Origin: Clostridia bacterium
Lineage (GTDB): Bacteria > Bacillota > Clostridia > CAKSNL01 > HGM11501
Reading direction: 5' to 3'
Assembly: GCA_017390225.1 (NCBI GenBank)
Contig: JAFPCL010000058.1
Coordinates: 1-5,328 of the forward strand
Length of the DNA: 5,328 nucleotides
Both the position numbers and the translations under genes were made by a program. Below the pieces are notes generated by a model that saw nothing but the letters and a program-made list of their open reading frames with translations, made no database searches and had not been told where the DNA came from. Positions 1 to 5,328 of this stretch are shown one piece after another (position 1 is the first letter of the stretch; the number at the start of each line of letters is the position of its first letter).

Positions 1-132
1 ATAGTAATCTGCAAGAGCAGAGAGCAGTACGTAAAACAGGCCCGTAATTTTCATCGGTGCGTAAACCGCATAGCGAAAATTGTCGGCAATTTCCAAAAAA
101 TGTGTTATGAATTTTGAGAAGTTTTTCGGCAT
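1..132 (-). CDS. Unrecognised protein, N-terminal fragment (runs off left edge)
   Basis: Reading leftward from an ATG at 132-130 there are 44 open codons to the window edge. They encode a protein starting MPKNFSKFITHFLEIADNF, followed by a segment (about residues 28-42) that is hydrophobic enough to be a membrane helix or buried helix. I do not recognise the family. Codon choice (GCC, CTT, TTT, ATT) resembles the neighbouring genes, and the gene would be transcribed divergently from the CorC-family gene. No clear Shine-Dalgarno sequence precedes the ATG; the frame stays open upstream to a TAA near 225, but the only other start there is a TTG inside the promoter region. The plus strand of the same stretch is also open for 38 codons in the complementary register (ending at TGA 115-117), so strand assignment is not certain. 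I favour the minus strand because its product looks more like a protein and it begins with ATG. Confidence 0.4.
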   Translation of the reverse strand, partial: MPKNFSKFITHFLEIADNFRYAVYAPMKITGLFYVLLSALADYY

Positions 133-156
133 TGGATGTTTAGCGGATTGGCTTAA

Positions 157-184
157 ATAATAAATTCCCAAAAAAATTTGACAA
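157..184 (-). promoter_or_regulatory. Candidate leftward sigma-A promoter for the divergent gene
   Basis: On the minus strand, TTGTCA (plus 184-179) and TATTAT (plus 162-157) are separated by 16 nt, which would start transcription near 150, about 18 nt before the ATG at 132. The -35 box shares bases with the -35 box of the rightward promoter. The match is fair, but the region is AT-rich and such matches arise by chance, so this is a candidate only. Confidence 0.33.
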
Positions 185-206
185 ATCCGTATTCCTATGC
201 TATAGT
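178..206 (+). promoter_or_regulatory. Strong sigma-A promoter of the CorC-family gene
   Basis: A perfect -35 box TTGACA (178-183) and a -10 box TATAGT (201-206, one mismatch to TATAAT) lie 17 nt apart. The -10 is preceded by TGC, giving an extended -10 (TGnTATAGT). A run of seven A (170-176) just upstream of the -35 could act as an UP element. The predicted start point is near 213, leaving a leader of about 26 nt before the GTG at 239. An 11-nt palindrome, ATTTG-A-CAAAT (176-186), covers the -35 and could be incidental or a small operator. Confidence 0.85.
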
Positions 207-224
207 AGTAACAATATATATTTT

Positions 225-233
225 AAGGAGGAG
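225..233 (+). promoter_or_regulatory. Ribosome binding site that fixes the GTG start of the CorC-family gene
   Basis: AAGGAGGAG at 225-233 is a near-perfect anti-Shine-Dalgarno match, with the GGAGG core ending 7 nt before the GTG at 239. No ATG in that frame lies close enough to compete. The site therefore supports a GTG start and a short leader just downstream of the promoter. Confidence 0.85.
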
Positions 234-238
234 TTTCT

Positions 239-1570
239 GTGGACGCAGACCCTTTGAGTATTATTCTTTTGGTATTGTTCTTTTTACTCTATGTATACTA
301 TACGGCGGCAGACAGTGCCTTTGATGCTTTTTCCGACAGCAAGATGGAAAGACTTGCAAACAGCGGAAAGAAAAAGGCGGAAAAGCTTTTATCTTTAACG
401 GAGGAGCGAAAGACATATTTGCCGGCGCTTACGGCAGGGCGGTTCTTTTTTGCTCTTTCTTTCGGCTCGGTAGCATCGATTGTCTTTGCTACAAAGCTTT
501 CTTTTCTTGTGCAGAGCACTCCGTCTGAAGCCGTATTGGTGCAGATGTCGCTTTTGTGCGCTTTTATGTCGGGGCTTTTATTGTGGCTCTTTGGCGAGCT
601 GGTCGCACGGCGGGCGGCGCTTCGCCAGCCGGAGCAGACGGCGCTTGGGGCATATTCTGCGGTTTCTTTCTTGCGAATTTTGCTTTTTCCTTTTATCGGC
701 ATAACACAGCTTTTCTCCCGTGGGATTCTTCGCCTCATTGGCATCAATCCCAATGAAGAAGCCTCCGAGGTCACGGAAGAAGAGATTTTAAATCTGGTGG
801 ATATCGGCGAAGAAGCAGGCGCCATTGAAGCCACGGAAAAAGAAATGATTGAAAACGTGTTTGAATTCAACAACACCACCGCCGAAGACATCATGGTGCA
901 CCGCACCAATATTGATGCGATTTGGATTGGGGACGGTGCAGACGAAATCTTAAAGCTGATTGCCGAAACGGGACATTCCCGCTTCCCCGTTTATGACGAA
1001 AGCCTTGATGATATCAAGGGGATTTTAAATGCCAAGCGGTTTCTTCTGAATCTGCGTGCCGAGAATCCCAAGCCTCTCACCGAACTGATTACGCCGCCTT
1101 TTTTTGTTCCGGAACTGGTCAAAGCCGATGCGCTTTTCCGTGAAATGCAGGCAAAGAAGTTCCATATCGCCATTGTTGTGGATGAATACGGCGGCACCGG
1201 CGGTCTTCTCACCATGGAAGACCTGATTGAGGAAATCGTCGGCAACATCTACGACGAATTTGACGAACAGCCCTCGCCCGAAATCATCCCCCAAGGCGAC
1301 AACCTGTGGCGCATTTCGGGGCAAGCCTCTTTGGAAGAGGTTGCAGAAGCTTTAAGTCTTCGTATTCCCGAAGAAAACGACTTTGAAACTTTAGGTGGCT
1401 TGATTTTCAGCGGACTCACCACCATCCCTGCCGACGGTGAAAAGCCCATCGTTGATGCAATGGGAATGCACATTGAAGTCACGGAAATCGTGGATCGCCG
1501 TGTGGAATGGGCAAACGTGTCCCTTTTAGCTTCCGAGGAAAACGAAGAGAAATCAGACACGGAAAATTAA
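239..1570 (+). CDS. HlyC/CorC (CNNM-like) membrane protein with DUF21, CBS pair and CorC_HlyC domains
   Basis: This is a complete 443-residue protein of the family linked to Mg2+/Co2+ export or homeostasis, formerly called hemolysin-related. Residues 1-165 form the DUF21 membrane domain, with hydrophobic stretches near 6-21, 62-87, 100-118 and 134-160. An acidic linker follows (EEASEVTEEEILNLVDIGE, 173-191). The paired CBS domains span roughly 210-335 and contain DIMVHRTNID (217-226, the usual MVPR site), HSRFPVYDE (246-254), VVDEYGGTGGLLTMEDLIEE (313-332) and VGNIYDEFDE. The CorC_HlyC domain covers about 350-432, followed by an acidic tail. In the family, CBS domains bind ATP and gate the membrane part. 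The length is normal. The membrane domain is oddly divergent: the usual GN-LVN-type asparagines are replaced (GRFFFALS, 67-74), and the GE-(L/I)-V-P-K motif reads GELVARR (119-125). Family membership is secure; ion specificity, and even transport activity, is not. It stands alone between its own promoter and terminator, so it is probably monocistronic. Confidence 0.93.
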   Translation: MDADPLSIILLVLFFLLYVYYTAADSAFDAFSDSKMERLANSGKKKAEKLLSLTEERKTYLPALTAGRFFFALSFGSVASIVFATKLSFLVQSTPSEAVLVQMSLLCAFMSGLLLWLFGELVARRAALRQPEQTALGAYSAVSFLRILLFPFIGITQLFSRGILRLIGINPNEEASEVTEEEILNLVDIGEEAGAIEATEKEMIENVFEFNNTTAEDIMVHRTNIDAIWIGDGADEILKLIAETGHSRFPVYDESLDDIKGILNAKRFLLNLRAENPKPLTELITPPFFVPELVKADALFREMQAKKFHIAIVVDEYGGTGGLLTMEDLIEEIVGNIYDEFDEQPSPEIIPQGDNLWRISGQASLEEVAEALSLRIPEENDFETLGGLIFSGLTTIPADGEKPIVDAMGMHIEVTEIVDRRVEWANVSLLASEENEEKSDTEN

Positions 1571-1587
1571 AAATCATAATCATAATC

Positions 1588-1627
1588 AAAAAACTTCCAT
1601 CGTATGATAAACCGATGGAAGTTTTTT
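1588..1627 (+). terminator. Rho-independent terminator, probably bidirectional
   Basis: A perfect 15-bp inverted repeat pairs AAAAAACTTCCATCG (1588-1602) with CGATGGAAGTTTTTT (1613-1627) around a 10-nt loop. The GC-containing stem runs straight into six T, the classic intrinsic terminator form. It begins 17 nt after the stop codon of the CorC-family gene and should end that transcript. The matching six A on the left side would allow termination in the opposite direction as well. It ends only 21 nt before the start codon of the liv binding protein, so an attenuator role for that operon is possible but not shown. Confidence 0.9.
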
Positions 1628-1634
1628 ATTGGCG

Positions 1635-1640
1635 AAAGGG
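1635..1640 (+). promoter_or_regulatory. Ribosome binding site that fixes the start of the liv binding lipoprotein
   Basis: AAAGGG at 1635-1640 sits 8 nt before the ATG at 1649. An earlier in-frame ATG at 1604 lies in the loop of the terminator hairpin with no ribosome binding site, and using it would add 15 residues before the lipoprotein signal peptide. An in-frame GTG at 1640 overlaps the site itself. The ATG at 1649 is therefore the likely start. Confidence 0.7.
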
Positions 1641-1648
1641 TGCTTTGC

Positions 1649-2749
1649 ATGCGCAAAAAATGGTTGATTCTTTTGTTCTGCGTGTTTCTTTCCGGCTGTC
1701 AAACATCTGCTTCCGATTCATTTACCATCGGGCTGATTGCACCGCTCACAGGCGATCAGGCGGCATTTGGAAACCACTGCCTTTGCGCGGTACAGCTTGC
1801 CATGGAAGAGCTCAATGCAAAAGGCGGCATTGGAGAGAAGCCGATTCGCCTCTGTGTGATGGATGATCGGGGGGACGTTTTGGAGGGCACGACCTGCTTT
1901 TATCGATTGGCGGCAGAAAACGTGGATGCAGTGATTGGCGGCGTGACCTCTTCCGTTGCCGTGGGGCTAACCCGTGCGGCAAATGAAACAAAAACGCCGC
2001 TTCTATCCCCTTCGGCAACGGCAGATGTTGTAGACACCCAAGACGATTACGTCTTTCGTGCCTGCTTTACCGACAGCTACCAAGGGGCGGCGGCGGCTCG
2101 TTTTCTAAAAAAGCAGGGCTATCGCCGTGTTGCCGTTCTCTATGCCGCCGGCGATGCCTATGCCTGTGGCCTGAAAGATGCTTTCTGCCGAGAAGCCACA
2201 CGGCTCGGTATTGAAATTTCAGGGGTGAGTGCCGCATCAAGCACGGCAGAGGTAGATTTTATTCCCCAACTCAAACACCTGTTAGCGAAAAATCCGCAGG
2301 TTTTATATGCCCCTTTATACTATGCTTCCATGGGGCTTTATGTACTTCCGCAGGCGAAAAGTCTGGGCTACACCGGGCTGATATTCGGCGGCGATGCCTA
2401 CGACGGCATTGACCGCTATGTGTCCTCTTCCGCGCTTTTGGATTCTGTTATTTTTTCCAATCACTACAGCAAGGAGGACGAAAGCCTTCAAATCCAAAGC
2501 TTTGTCCGTGCTTACACAGAACGCTTCGGCAAAGAAAAGCTCGGCTCTTTTGCGGCACTTTCTTATGATTGTGTGTATATGCTGAAAACCGCCGCCGAAA
2601 CAGATACGAGCTTAAAAGAGGGGCTTAAAAAGCTTTATTTTTCCGGCGTGACGGGTGATTTTTCCTTGGGCAAAACAGGCACGCCCGAAAAAGACCTTGT
2701 GCTCATTGGATTTGATCACGGGGAAGAAATACTTGTCGGTAAGGAATGA
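1649..2749 (+). CDS. livJ: Liv-type (HAAT) ABC transporter substrate-binding lipoprotein
   Basis: This 366-residue protein is the extracellular ligand receptor of the importer encoded downstream. Residues 1-17 are a lipoprotein signal: the basic MRKK, a hydrophobic core, then the lipobox LSGC with the acylated cysteine at position 17. The mature part is a type I periplasmic-binding fold (Peripla_BP_6): IGLIAPLTGDQAAFG (27-41), ELNAKGGIGEKPIRL (54-68), DDRGD (72-76), VIGGVTSSVA (95-104, the loop that usually holds the ligand carboxylate), TPLLSPSATADVV (116-128) and FRACFTDSYQGAAAARF (136-152). Length is typical of the family. It carries ten cysteines, many for an exported protein, which would suit an anaerobe. 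The stop codon lies 6 nt before the livH start. Ligands in this family include Leu/Ile/Val, other amino acids, amides and urea; the sequence does not decide which. An annotation starting at 1604 would be too long. Confidence 0.92.
   Translation: MRKKWLILLFCVFLSGCQTSASDSFTIGLIAPLTGDQAAFGNHCLCAVQLAMEELNAKGGIGEKPIRLCVMDDRGDVLEGTTCFYRLAAENVDAVIGGVTSSVAVGLTRAANETKTPLLSPSATADVVDTQDDYVFRACFTDSYQGAAAARFLKKQGYRRVAVLYAAGDAYACGLKDAFCREATRLGIEISGVSAASSTAEVDFIPQLKHLLAKNPQVLYAPLYYASMGLYVLPQAKSLGYTGLIFGGDAYDGIDRYVSSSALLDSVIFSNHYSKEDESLQIQSFVRAYTERFGKEKLGSFAALSYDCVYMLKTAAETDTSLKEGLKKLYFSGVTGDFSLGKTGTPEKDLVLIGFDHGEEILVGKE
2741..2745 (+). promoter_or_regulatory. Ribosome binding site supporting the GTG start of livH
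   Basis: AAGGA at 2741-2745, inside the last codons of the binding-protein gene, is 10 nt before the GTG at 2756. Two nearby ATGs (2746 and 2749) are in a different frame that gives no recognisable protein. The GTG frame gives a LivH N-terminus beginning at the usual place in the family. Confidence 0.65.
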
Positions 2750-2755
2750 TGCTTT

Positions 2756-3613
2756 GTGCTTATAGAACAGCTAACACACGGCTTTGTGTTGGGAAGCATC
2801 TATGCTCTCATTGCCGTGGGCTACAGCTTAATCTACGGCGTGATGCGCATGGTGAATTTTGCCCACGGCGATCTTCTCATGGTGGGCGGCTTTATGCTTT
2901 TTTATGGTTCTGCCCCCTTCGGAAGCCTCTACGGCTTATTGACCATTCTTTTTTTGGGGCTTTTTTCCATGCTCACGGAGCGCTTGATTTACCGCCCGTT
3001 ACGCAGATTATCCGAAAGCTACACCGTGGTTGCCGCCATTTGCCTCAGCTTGTTTTTGCAAAATGCGGCAGTGCTTCTTTTCTCTGCCGATCCCAAGCCC
3101 CTTGTGCCGCCCTTTTCGGAAAGCTTTGTATCTCATTTTTCCTTCCCTCTTTGCCTTTTGGTGACGGCGCTTCTTCTTTTCGGGCTGTATCATACCCGTG
3201 TTGGCATTGCCATCCGTGCCGTGGCGACAGACAGCGATGCCGCCGCTCTTTCGGGGGTGCGTGTGGGCAAAATGTTTTCTCTTGTCTTTTTTTTAAGCGG
3301 CATGACCGCCGCTTTATCTGCTTTACTGTACACAAGTAAATATCCTGCCGTATATCCCTTTTTGGGGGCGATGCCGGGGCTGAAGGCATACACCGCCTCG
3401 GTCATCGGAGGCATCGGCTCGCTTCCCGGCGCCATATTGGGCGGACTGCTTCTTGGGATTTTGGAAACCCTTCTCAAAGGCTATATTGAAATTCTTTCTC
3501 ACGGACAATTGACCGCCGCCTTTGCCGATGGGGTGATTTATGCACTTCTTCTTTTGATGCTCTTGTTTCGACCAAGGGGACTTTTGGGAAAGGAACACAA
3601 AGAAAAAGTATGA
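2756..3613 (+). CDS. livH: LivH-type inner membrane permease of the HAAT importer
   Basis: The 285-residue protein is one of the two membrane subunits of the importer. It matches the BPD_transp_2 family throughout: the N-terminal HGFVLGSIYALIAVGYSLIYG (8-28), the hallmark MVNFAHGDLLMVGG (32-45), RLSESYTVVAAICLSLFLQN (84-103), GIAIRAVATDSDAAALSGV (150-168, the cytoplasmic loop that couples to the ATPase), SVIGGIGSLPGAILGG (215-230), and the usual ending FRPRGLLG (271-278). About eight hydrophobic segments are visible and the length is normal. All key motifs are intact, in contrast to the neighbouring LivM. Only two cysteines are present. An 8-T run within the gene (3287-3294, encoding V-F-F-L) is a possible slippage site but the frame is intact. 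The stop overlaps the livM start as ATGA, pointing to translational coupling. Confidence 0.94.
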   Translation: MLIEQLTHGFVLGSIYALIAVGYSLIYGVMRMVNFAHGDLLMVGGFMLFYGSAPFGSLYGLLTILFLGLFSMLTERLIYRPLRRLSESYTVVAAICLSLFLQNAAVLLFSADPKPLVPPFSESFVSHFSFPLCLLVTALLLFGLYHTRVGIAIRAVATDSDAAALSGVRVGKMFSLVFFLSGMTAALSALLYTSKYPAVYPFLGAMPGLKAYTASVIGGIGSLPGAILGGLLLGILETLLKGYIEILSHGQLTAAFADGVIYALLLLMLLFRPRGLLGKEHKEKV

Positions 3614-4458
3614 TTTTTTATGCACAAATATTGATCCTCACCCTTTGCACAACGGTTCTGACCGTTTGCTCCCTTTGGATTTTAACGGGGCTTTTGGGGC
3701 AAATTTCTCTGTGCCATGCCGCCATTTCGGCAGTGGGTGCTTATGCTTCTGCTCTATGTTCTATGACGCTCATTTCGTCTGTAGCCCCTTTTTCTCTCAT
3801 GTTTCTTTGTGTGCTGATTGGTGGGCTTTCGGGCGGCATCATAGGACTTCTTGCCGGACTTCCTGCGGCAAAGCTGAAAAAAGAACACATCACTCTATCC
3901 ACTCTTGCTTTCGGAGAAATTATAAGAAGTTTACTTATCAACATACCGTATCTCGGTGGTCGAGGGCTTTCAGACGGCAGTGCCGGGCAAAGCCTGGTGG
4001 GAATTCCGCCCATTTGCGGCACAGGCTTTTTGGTTTGCATCACACTTTTTTGCCTTTTGTTTCTTTTTTGCATCAAAAACTCACCCTTCGGACGGGCGTG
4101 CCGTGCCGTGCGAGATGATGAGGCGGCGGCGCAATCCGTCGGGCTTTCGCCTGTCCGCATTAAAATTTTTGCTTTTTTTCTGTCGGGCATGATTGCCGGC
4201 ATCAGTGGCTGTCTGTTTGCCCACGGCATCGGAACACTTTCCCCCGGGAGCTTTTCTTATGTGAAATCTACCGAGTATGTGATGTTCTGCGTGCCGGCAG
4301 GTGACCGCTTGGGACTTTCGGTAATTCTGGGGCTCTTTTGTGCCATGCTCCCTGCCGTTTTAGCACCGCTCGGAAAGCACCGTATGCTTCTTTATGCCCT
4401 CGGCATTTTGATTTTTATTCTAATGAAAGCCAAAAAGGGGAAACATCATGAAAAATAA
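3610..4458 (+). CDS. livM: LivM-type inner membrane permease of the HAAT importer, with divergent C-terminal loop
   Basis: This 282-residue protein would be the second channel subunit, pairing with LivH. Family features are LGQISLCHAAISAVGAYASA (29-48; the usual form is G-Q-x-S-L-G-H-A), LKKEHITLSTLAFGEIIRS (89-107), GIP (131-133), NSPFGRACRAVRDDEAAAQ (157-175, the ATPase-coupling loop) and the stretch SPGSFSYVKSTEYVMF (211-226). The region after it, where LivM proteins normally carry a glycine-rich GG-GS-G loop, reads CVPAGDRLG (227-235). The C-terminus (ILMKAKKGKHHEK) lacks the usual FRPxGL ending. Thirteen cysteines (4.6%) is very high. The gene begins by ATGA overlap with livH and ends 11 nt inside livG. 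The frame is uninterrupted, so I call it a functional but divergent LivM. A pair of compensating frameshifts in the divergent loop cannot be excluded. Confidence 0.9.
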   Translation: MIFYAQILILTLCTTVLTVCSLWILTGLLGQISLCHAAISAVGAYASALCSMTLISSVAPFSLMFLCVLIGGLSGGIIGLLAGLPAAKLKKEHITLSTLAFGEIIRSLLINIPYLGGRGLSDGSAGQSLVGIPPICGTGFLVCITLFCLLFLFCIKNSPFGRACRAVRDDEAAAQSVGLSPVRIKIFAFFLSGMIAGISGCLFAHGIGTLSPGSFSYVKSTEYVMFCVPAGDRLGLSVILGLFCAMLPAVLAPLGKHRMLLYALGILIFILMKAKKGKHHEK

Positions 4459-5176
4459 AAAAATATTGGAGGTTCAGCATATAGGGGTCAGCTTCGGCGG
4501 CGTAAACGCCGTCAAAGACGTATCTTTTTTCGTGGCAGCGCAGGAAACCGTGGCACTGATTGGCTCCAACGGTGCCGGCAAAACCACGGTTTTTCATATG
4601 CTCACCGGCTACACAAAGCCGGATAGCGGCAGATTTTTTCTATGTAAAAAAGATTTGACGGGAAAATCCCCTTCGCAGATTTGTACTGCCGGCATCGCAC
4701 GCACCTTTCAGAATATTCGCCTGTTTTCTCACATGACGGTGTTGGAAAACGTGCAAATTGCCTTGGAAGCCTCTTTAGGACATTCGGAAAAGGATGCACG
4801 GGAGGAAGCCTATTTGCTTTTAAAAGCCCACGAATTGTCTTCTTTTGCCCACAAGCTTGCAGGCACGCTTCCCTACGGGGAAAAACGCCGTTTGGAGCTT
4901 TTGCGCGCTCTTGCCACAAAGCCGAAGCTTCTTCTTTTGGATGAGCCTGCCGCCGGGCAGAGTCCTGCGGATCGTGAAAAGCTGTTTTTTTGCTTGAAGC
5001 AGATATCCGAAAGCATCCCCATCCTTTTTATTGAGCACGACATGAATTTTATCCGTTCTCTTGCCGACCGCGTGCTTGCCATGCATCGGGGGGCACTTAT
5101 CGCAGAAGGCACACCCGATGCGGTTTTATCTCATCCTGCCGTGATTTCTTCGTATTTGGGAGGCACACTATGCTGA
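4448..5176 (+). CDS. livG: LivG-type ABC transporter ATP-binding protein
   Basis: This is a complete 242-residue cytoplasmic ATPase that drives the importer, probably as a heterodimer with LivF. The motifs are in order: A-loop aromatic F16 in VSFGG, Walker A GSNGAGKTT (39-47), Q-loop RTFQNIRLF (85-93, a LivG hallmark), signature LPYGE followed by KRRLELLRALA (141-156), Walker B with catalytic glutamate LLLLDE (161-166), D-loop region PAAGQSP (167-173), and H-loop IEHDM (195-199). The C-terminal GTPDAVLSHPAVISSYLG is the usual LivG ending. The signature has proline instead of serine, a known variant in this family, so activity is expected. It is slightly short for the family (about 255). The start is an ATG 7 nt after AGGGG (4436-4440), inside the end of livM. 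Confidence 0.95.
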   Translation: MKNKKILEVQHIGVSFGGVNAVKDVSFFVAAQETVALIGSNGAGKTTVFHMLTGYTKPDSGRFFLCKKDLTGKSPSQICTAGIARTFQNIRLFSHMTVLENVQIALEASLGHSEKDAREEAYLLLKAHELSSFAHKLAGTLPYGEKRRLELLRALATKPKLLLLDEPAAGQSPADREKLFFCLKQISESIPILFIEHDMNFIRSLADRVLAMHRGALIAEGTPDAVLSHPAVISSYLGGTLC

Positions 5177-5328
5177 ACATTTGCGCTCTTTCTGCATCCC
5201 GTGGCGGCATCCCCGTGCTCCACCGTGTTTCCCTTTGTGTGAAGGATCATGCCATCACGGCAATTTTAGGTGCCAACGGTGCCGGAAAAACTACCCTTTT
5301 GTCTGTTCTTGCCGGGCTTGTGCCCCCA
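5170..5328 (+). CDS. livF: LivF-type ABC transporter ATP-binding protein, N-terminal fragment (runs off right edge)
   Basis: The first 53 codons of the second ATPase of the importer are present. It starts at ATG 5170, overlapping the livG stop codon by 7 nt, with a good ribosome binding site GGGAGG at 5158-5163 and 6-nt spacing. The Walker A motif GANGAGKTT (34-42) is complete, and GGIPVLHRVSL and LLSVLAGLVPP match LivF proteins. Its position directly after livG is the classical place for LivF. Where the family has an A-loop tyrosine before GG (S-Y-G-G), this protein has arginine (SRGG, 10-13). Q-loop, signature and Walker B lie outside the window, so completeness cannot be judged. Confidence 0.9.
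   Translation, partial: MLNICALSASRGGIPVLHRVSLCVKDHAITAILGANGAGKTTLLSVLAGLVPP

Noticed and set aside
1552..1586. CATAAT boxes (1575-1580 and 1581-1586) as a promoter upstream of the hairpin
   Set aside because: Matching -35 boxes are poor (three of six or fewer at 17 nt), and the AT-rich ATCATA direct repeat explains the -10-like matches.
1603..1608. TATGAT in the terminator loop as the -10 box of the liv operon
   Set aside because: The hexamer is a good -10 match, but at 16-18 nt upstream there is nothing like TTGACA (TCATAA at 17 nt) and no extended TGn. It remains possible only with an activator, so it is not listed as a feature.
1604..1648. Upstream in-frame ATG at 1604 as the start of the binding-protein gene
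   Set aside because: It lies in the terminator loop, has no ribosome binding site, and would put 15 extra residues before a complete lipoprotein signal peptide that begins naturally at 1649.
3287..3294. Run of eight T in livH as a phase-variation switch
   Set aside because: The codons ttt-ttt-tta simply encode the F-F-L of a membrane helix; T-rich runs are frequent in these permease genes, and nothing indicates switching.
2746..3339. Open frame of 197 codons overlapping livH
   Set aside because: Its product is rich in Cys, Arg and His with no recognisable family, while the overlapping frame encodes an unmistakable LivH.
3741..4229. Long minus-strand open frame antisense to livM
   Set aside because: It is the antisense shadow of a real gene, has no ribosome binding site evidence, and its translation shows no family features.
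4868..4882. LPYGE signature in LivG as a defective ABC signature motif
   Set aside because: LivG proteins commonly carry LPYG or LAYG in place of LSGG, and all other catalytic motifs are intact, so this is normal variation.

Overview
The window reads as an ordinary chromosomal stretch of a Gram-positive anaerobe, most likely a member of the Clostridia (Bacillota). This rests on strong AGGAGG-type ribosome binding sites, a textbook sigma-A promoter, a binding protein made as a lipoprotein rather than a free periplasmic protein, mid-GC codon use, and unusually many cysteines in membrane and exported proteins. The taxonomic reading is inference. No RNA gene, mobile element, CRISPR array or phage gene was found.

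Layout. Bases 1-132 hold the start of an unrecognised minus-strand gene that runs off the left edge. Bases 133-238 are an AT-rich divergent intergenic region with a near-consensus promoter facing right and a weaker candidate facing left. The two share -35 bases inside an 11-nt palindrome. Bases 239-1570 encode a complete HlyC/CorC (CNNM-like) membrane protein: a DUF21 domain, a pair of CBS domains and a C-terminal CorC_HlyC domain. A perfect 15-bp hairpin followed by six T (1588-1627) ends that unit.

From 1649 to the right edge lies a tightly packed branched-chain amino acid type (HAAT/Liv) ABC importer operon in the classical order: binding lipoprotein, LivH permease, LivM permease, LivG ATPase and LivF ATPase, the last cut off after 53 codons. 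Junctions are 6 nt apart or overlap by 4 to 11 nt, so translation is probably coupled. The lipoprotein would capture the ligand outside the membrane, LivH and LivM would form the channel, and LivG and LivF would power transport. The ligand (branched-chain or another amino acid, an amide, or similar) cannot be decided from the sequence.

No novel system is evident. Points worth a second look are: loss of conserved asparagines and a proline in the CorC membrane domain; a strong terminator only 21 nt upstream of the liv start codon, leaving no room for a normal promoter; a divergent LivM loop where GG-GS is usual; a missing A-loop aromatic in LivF; cysteine enrichment; and the overlapping divergent promoters.
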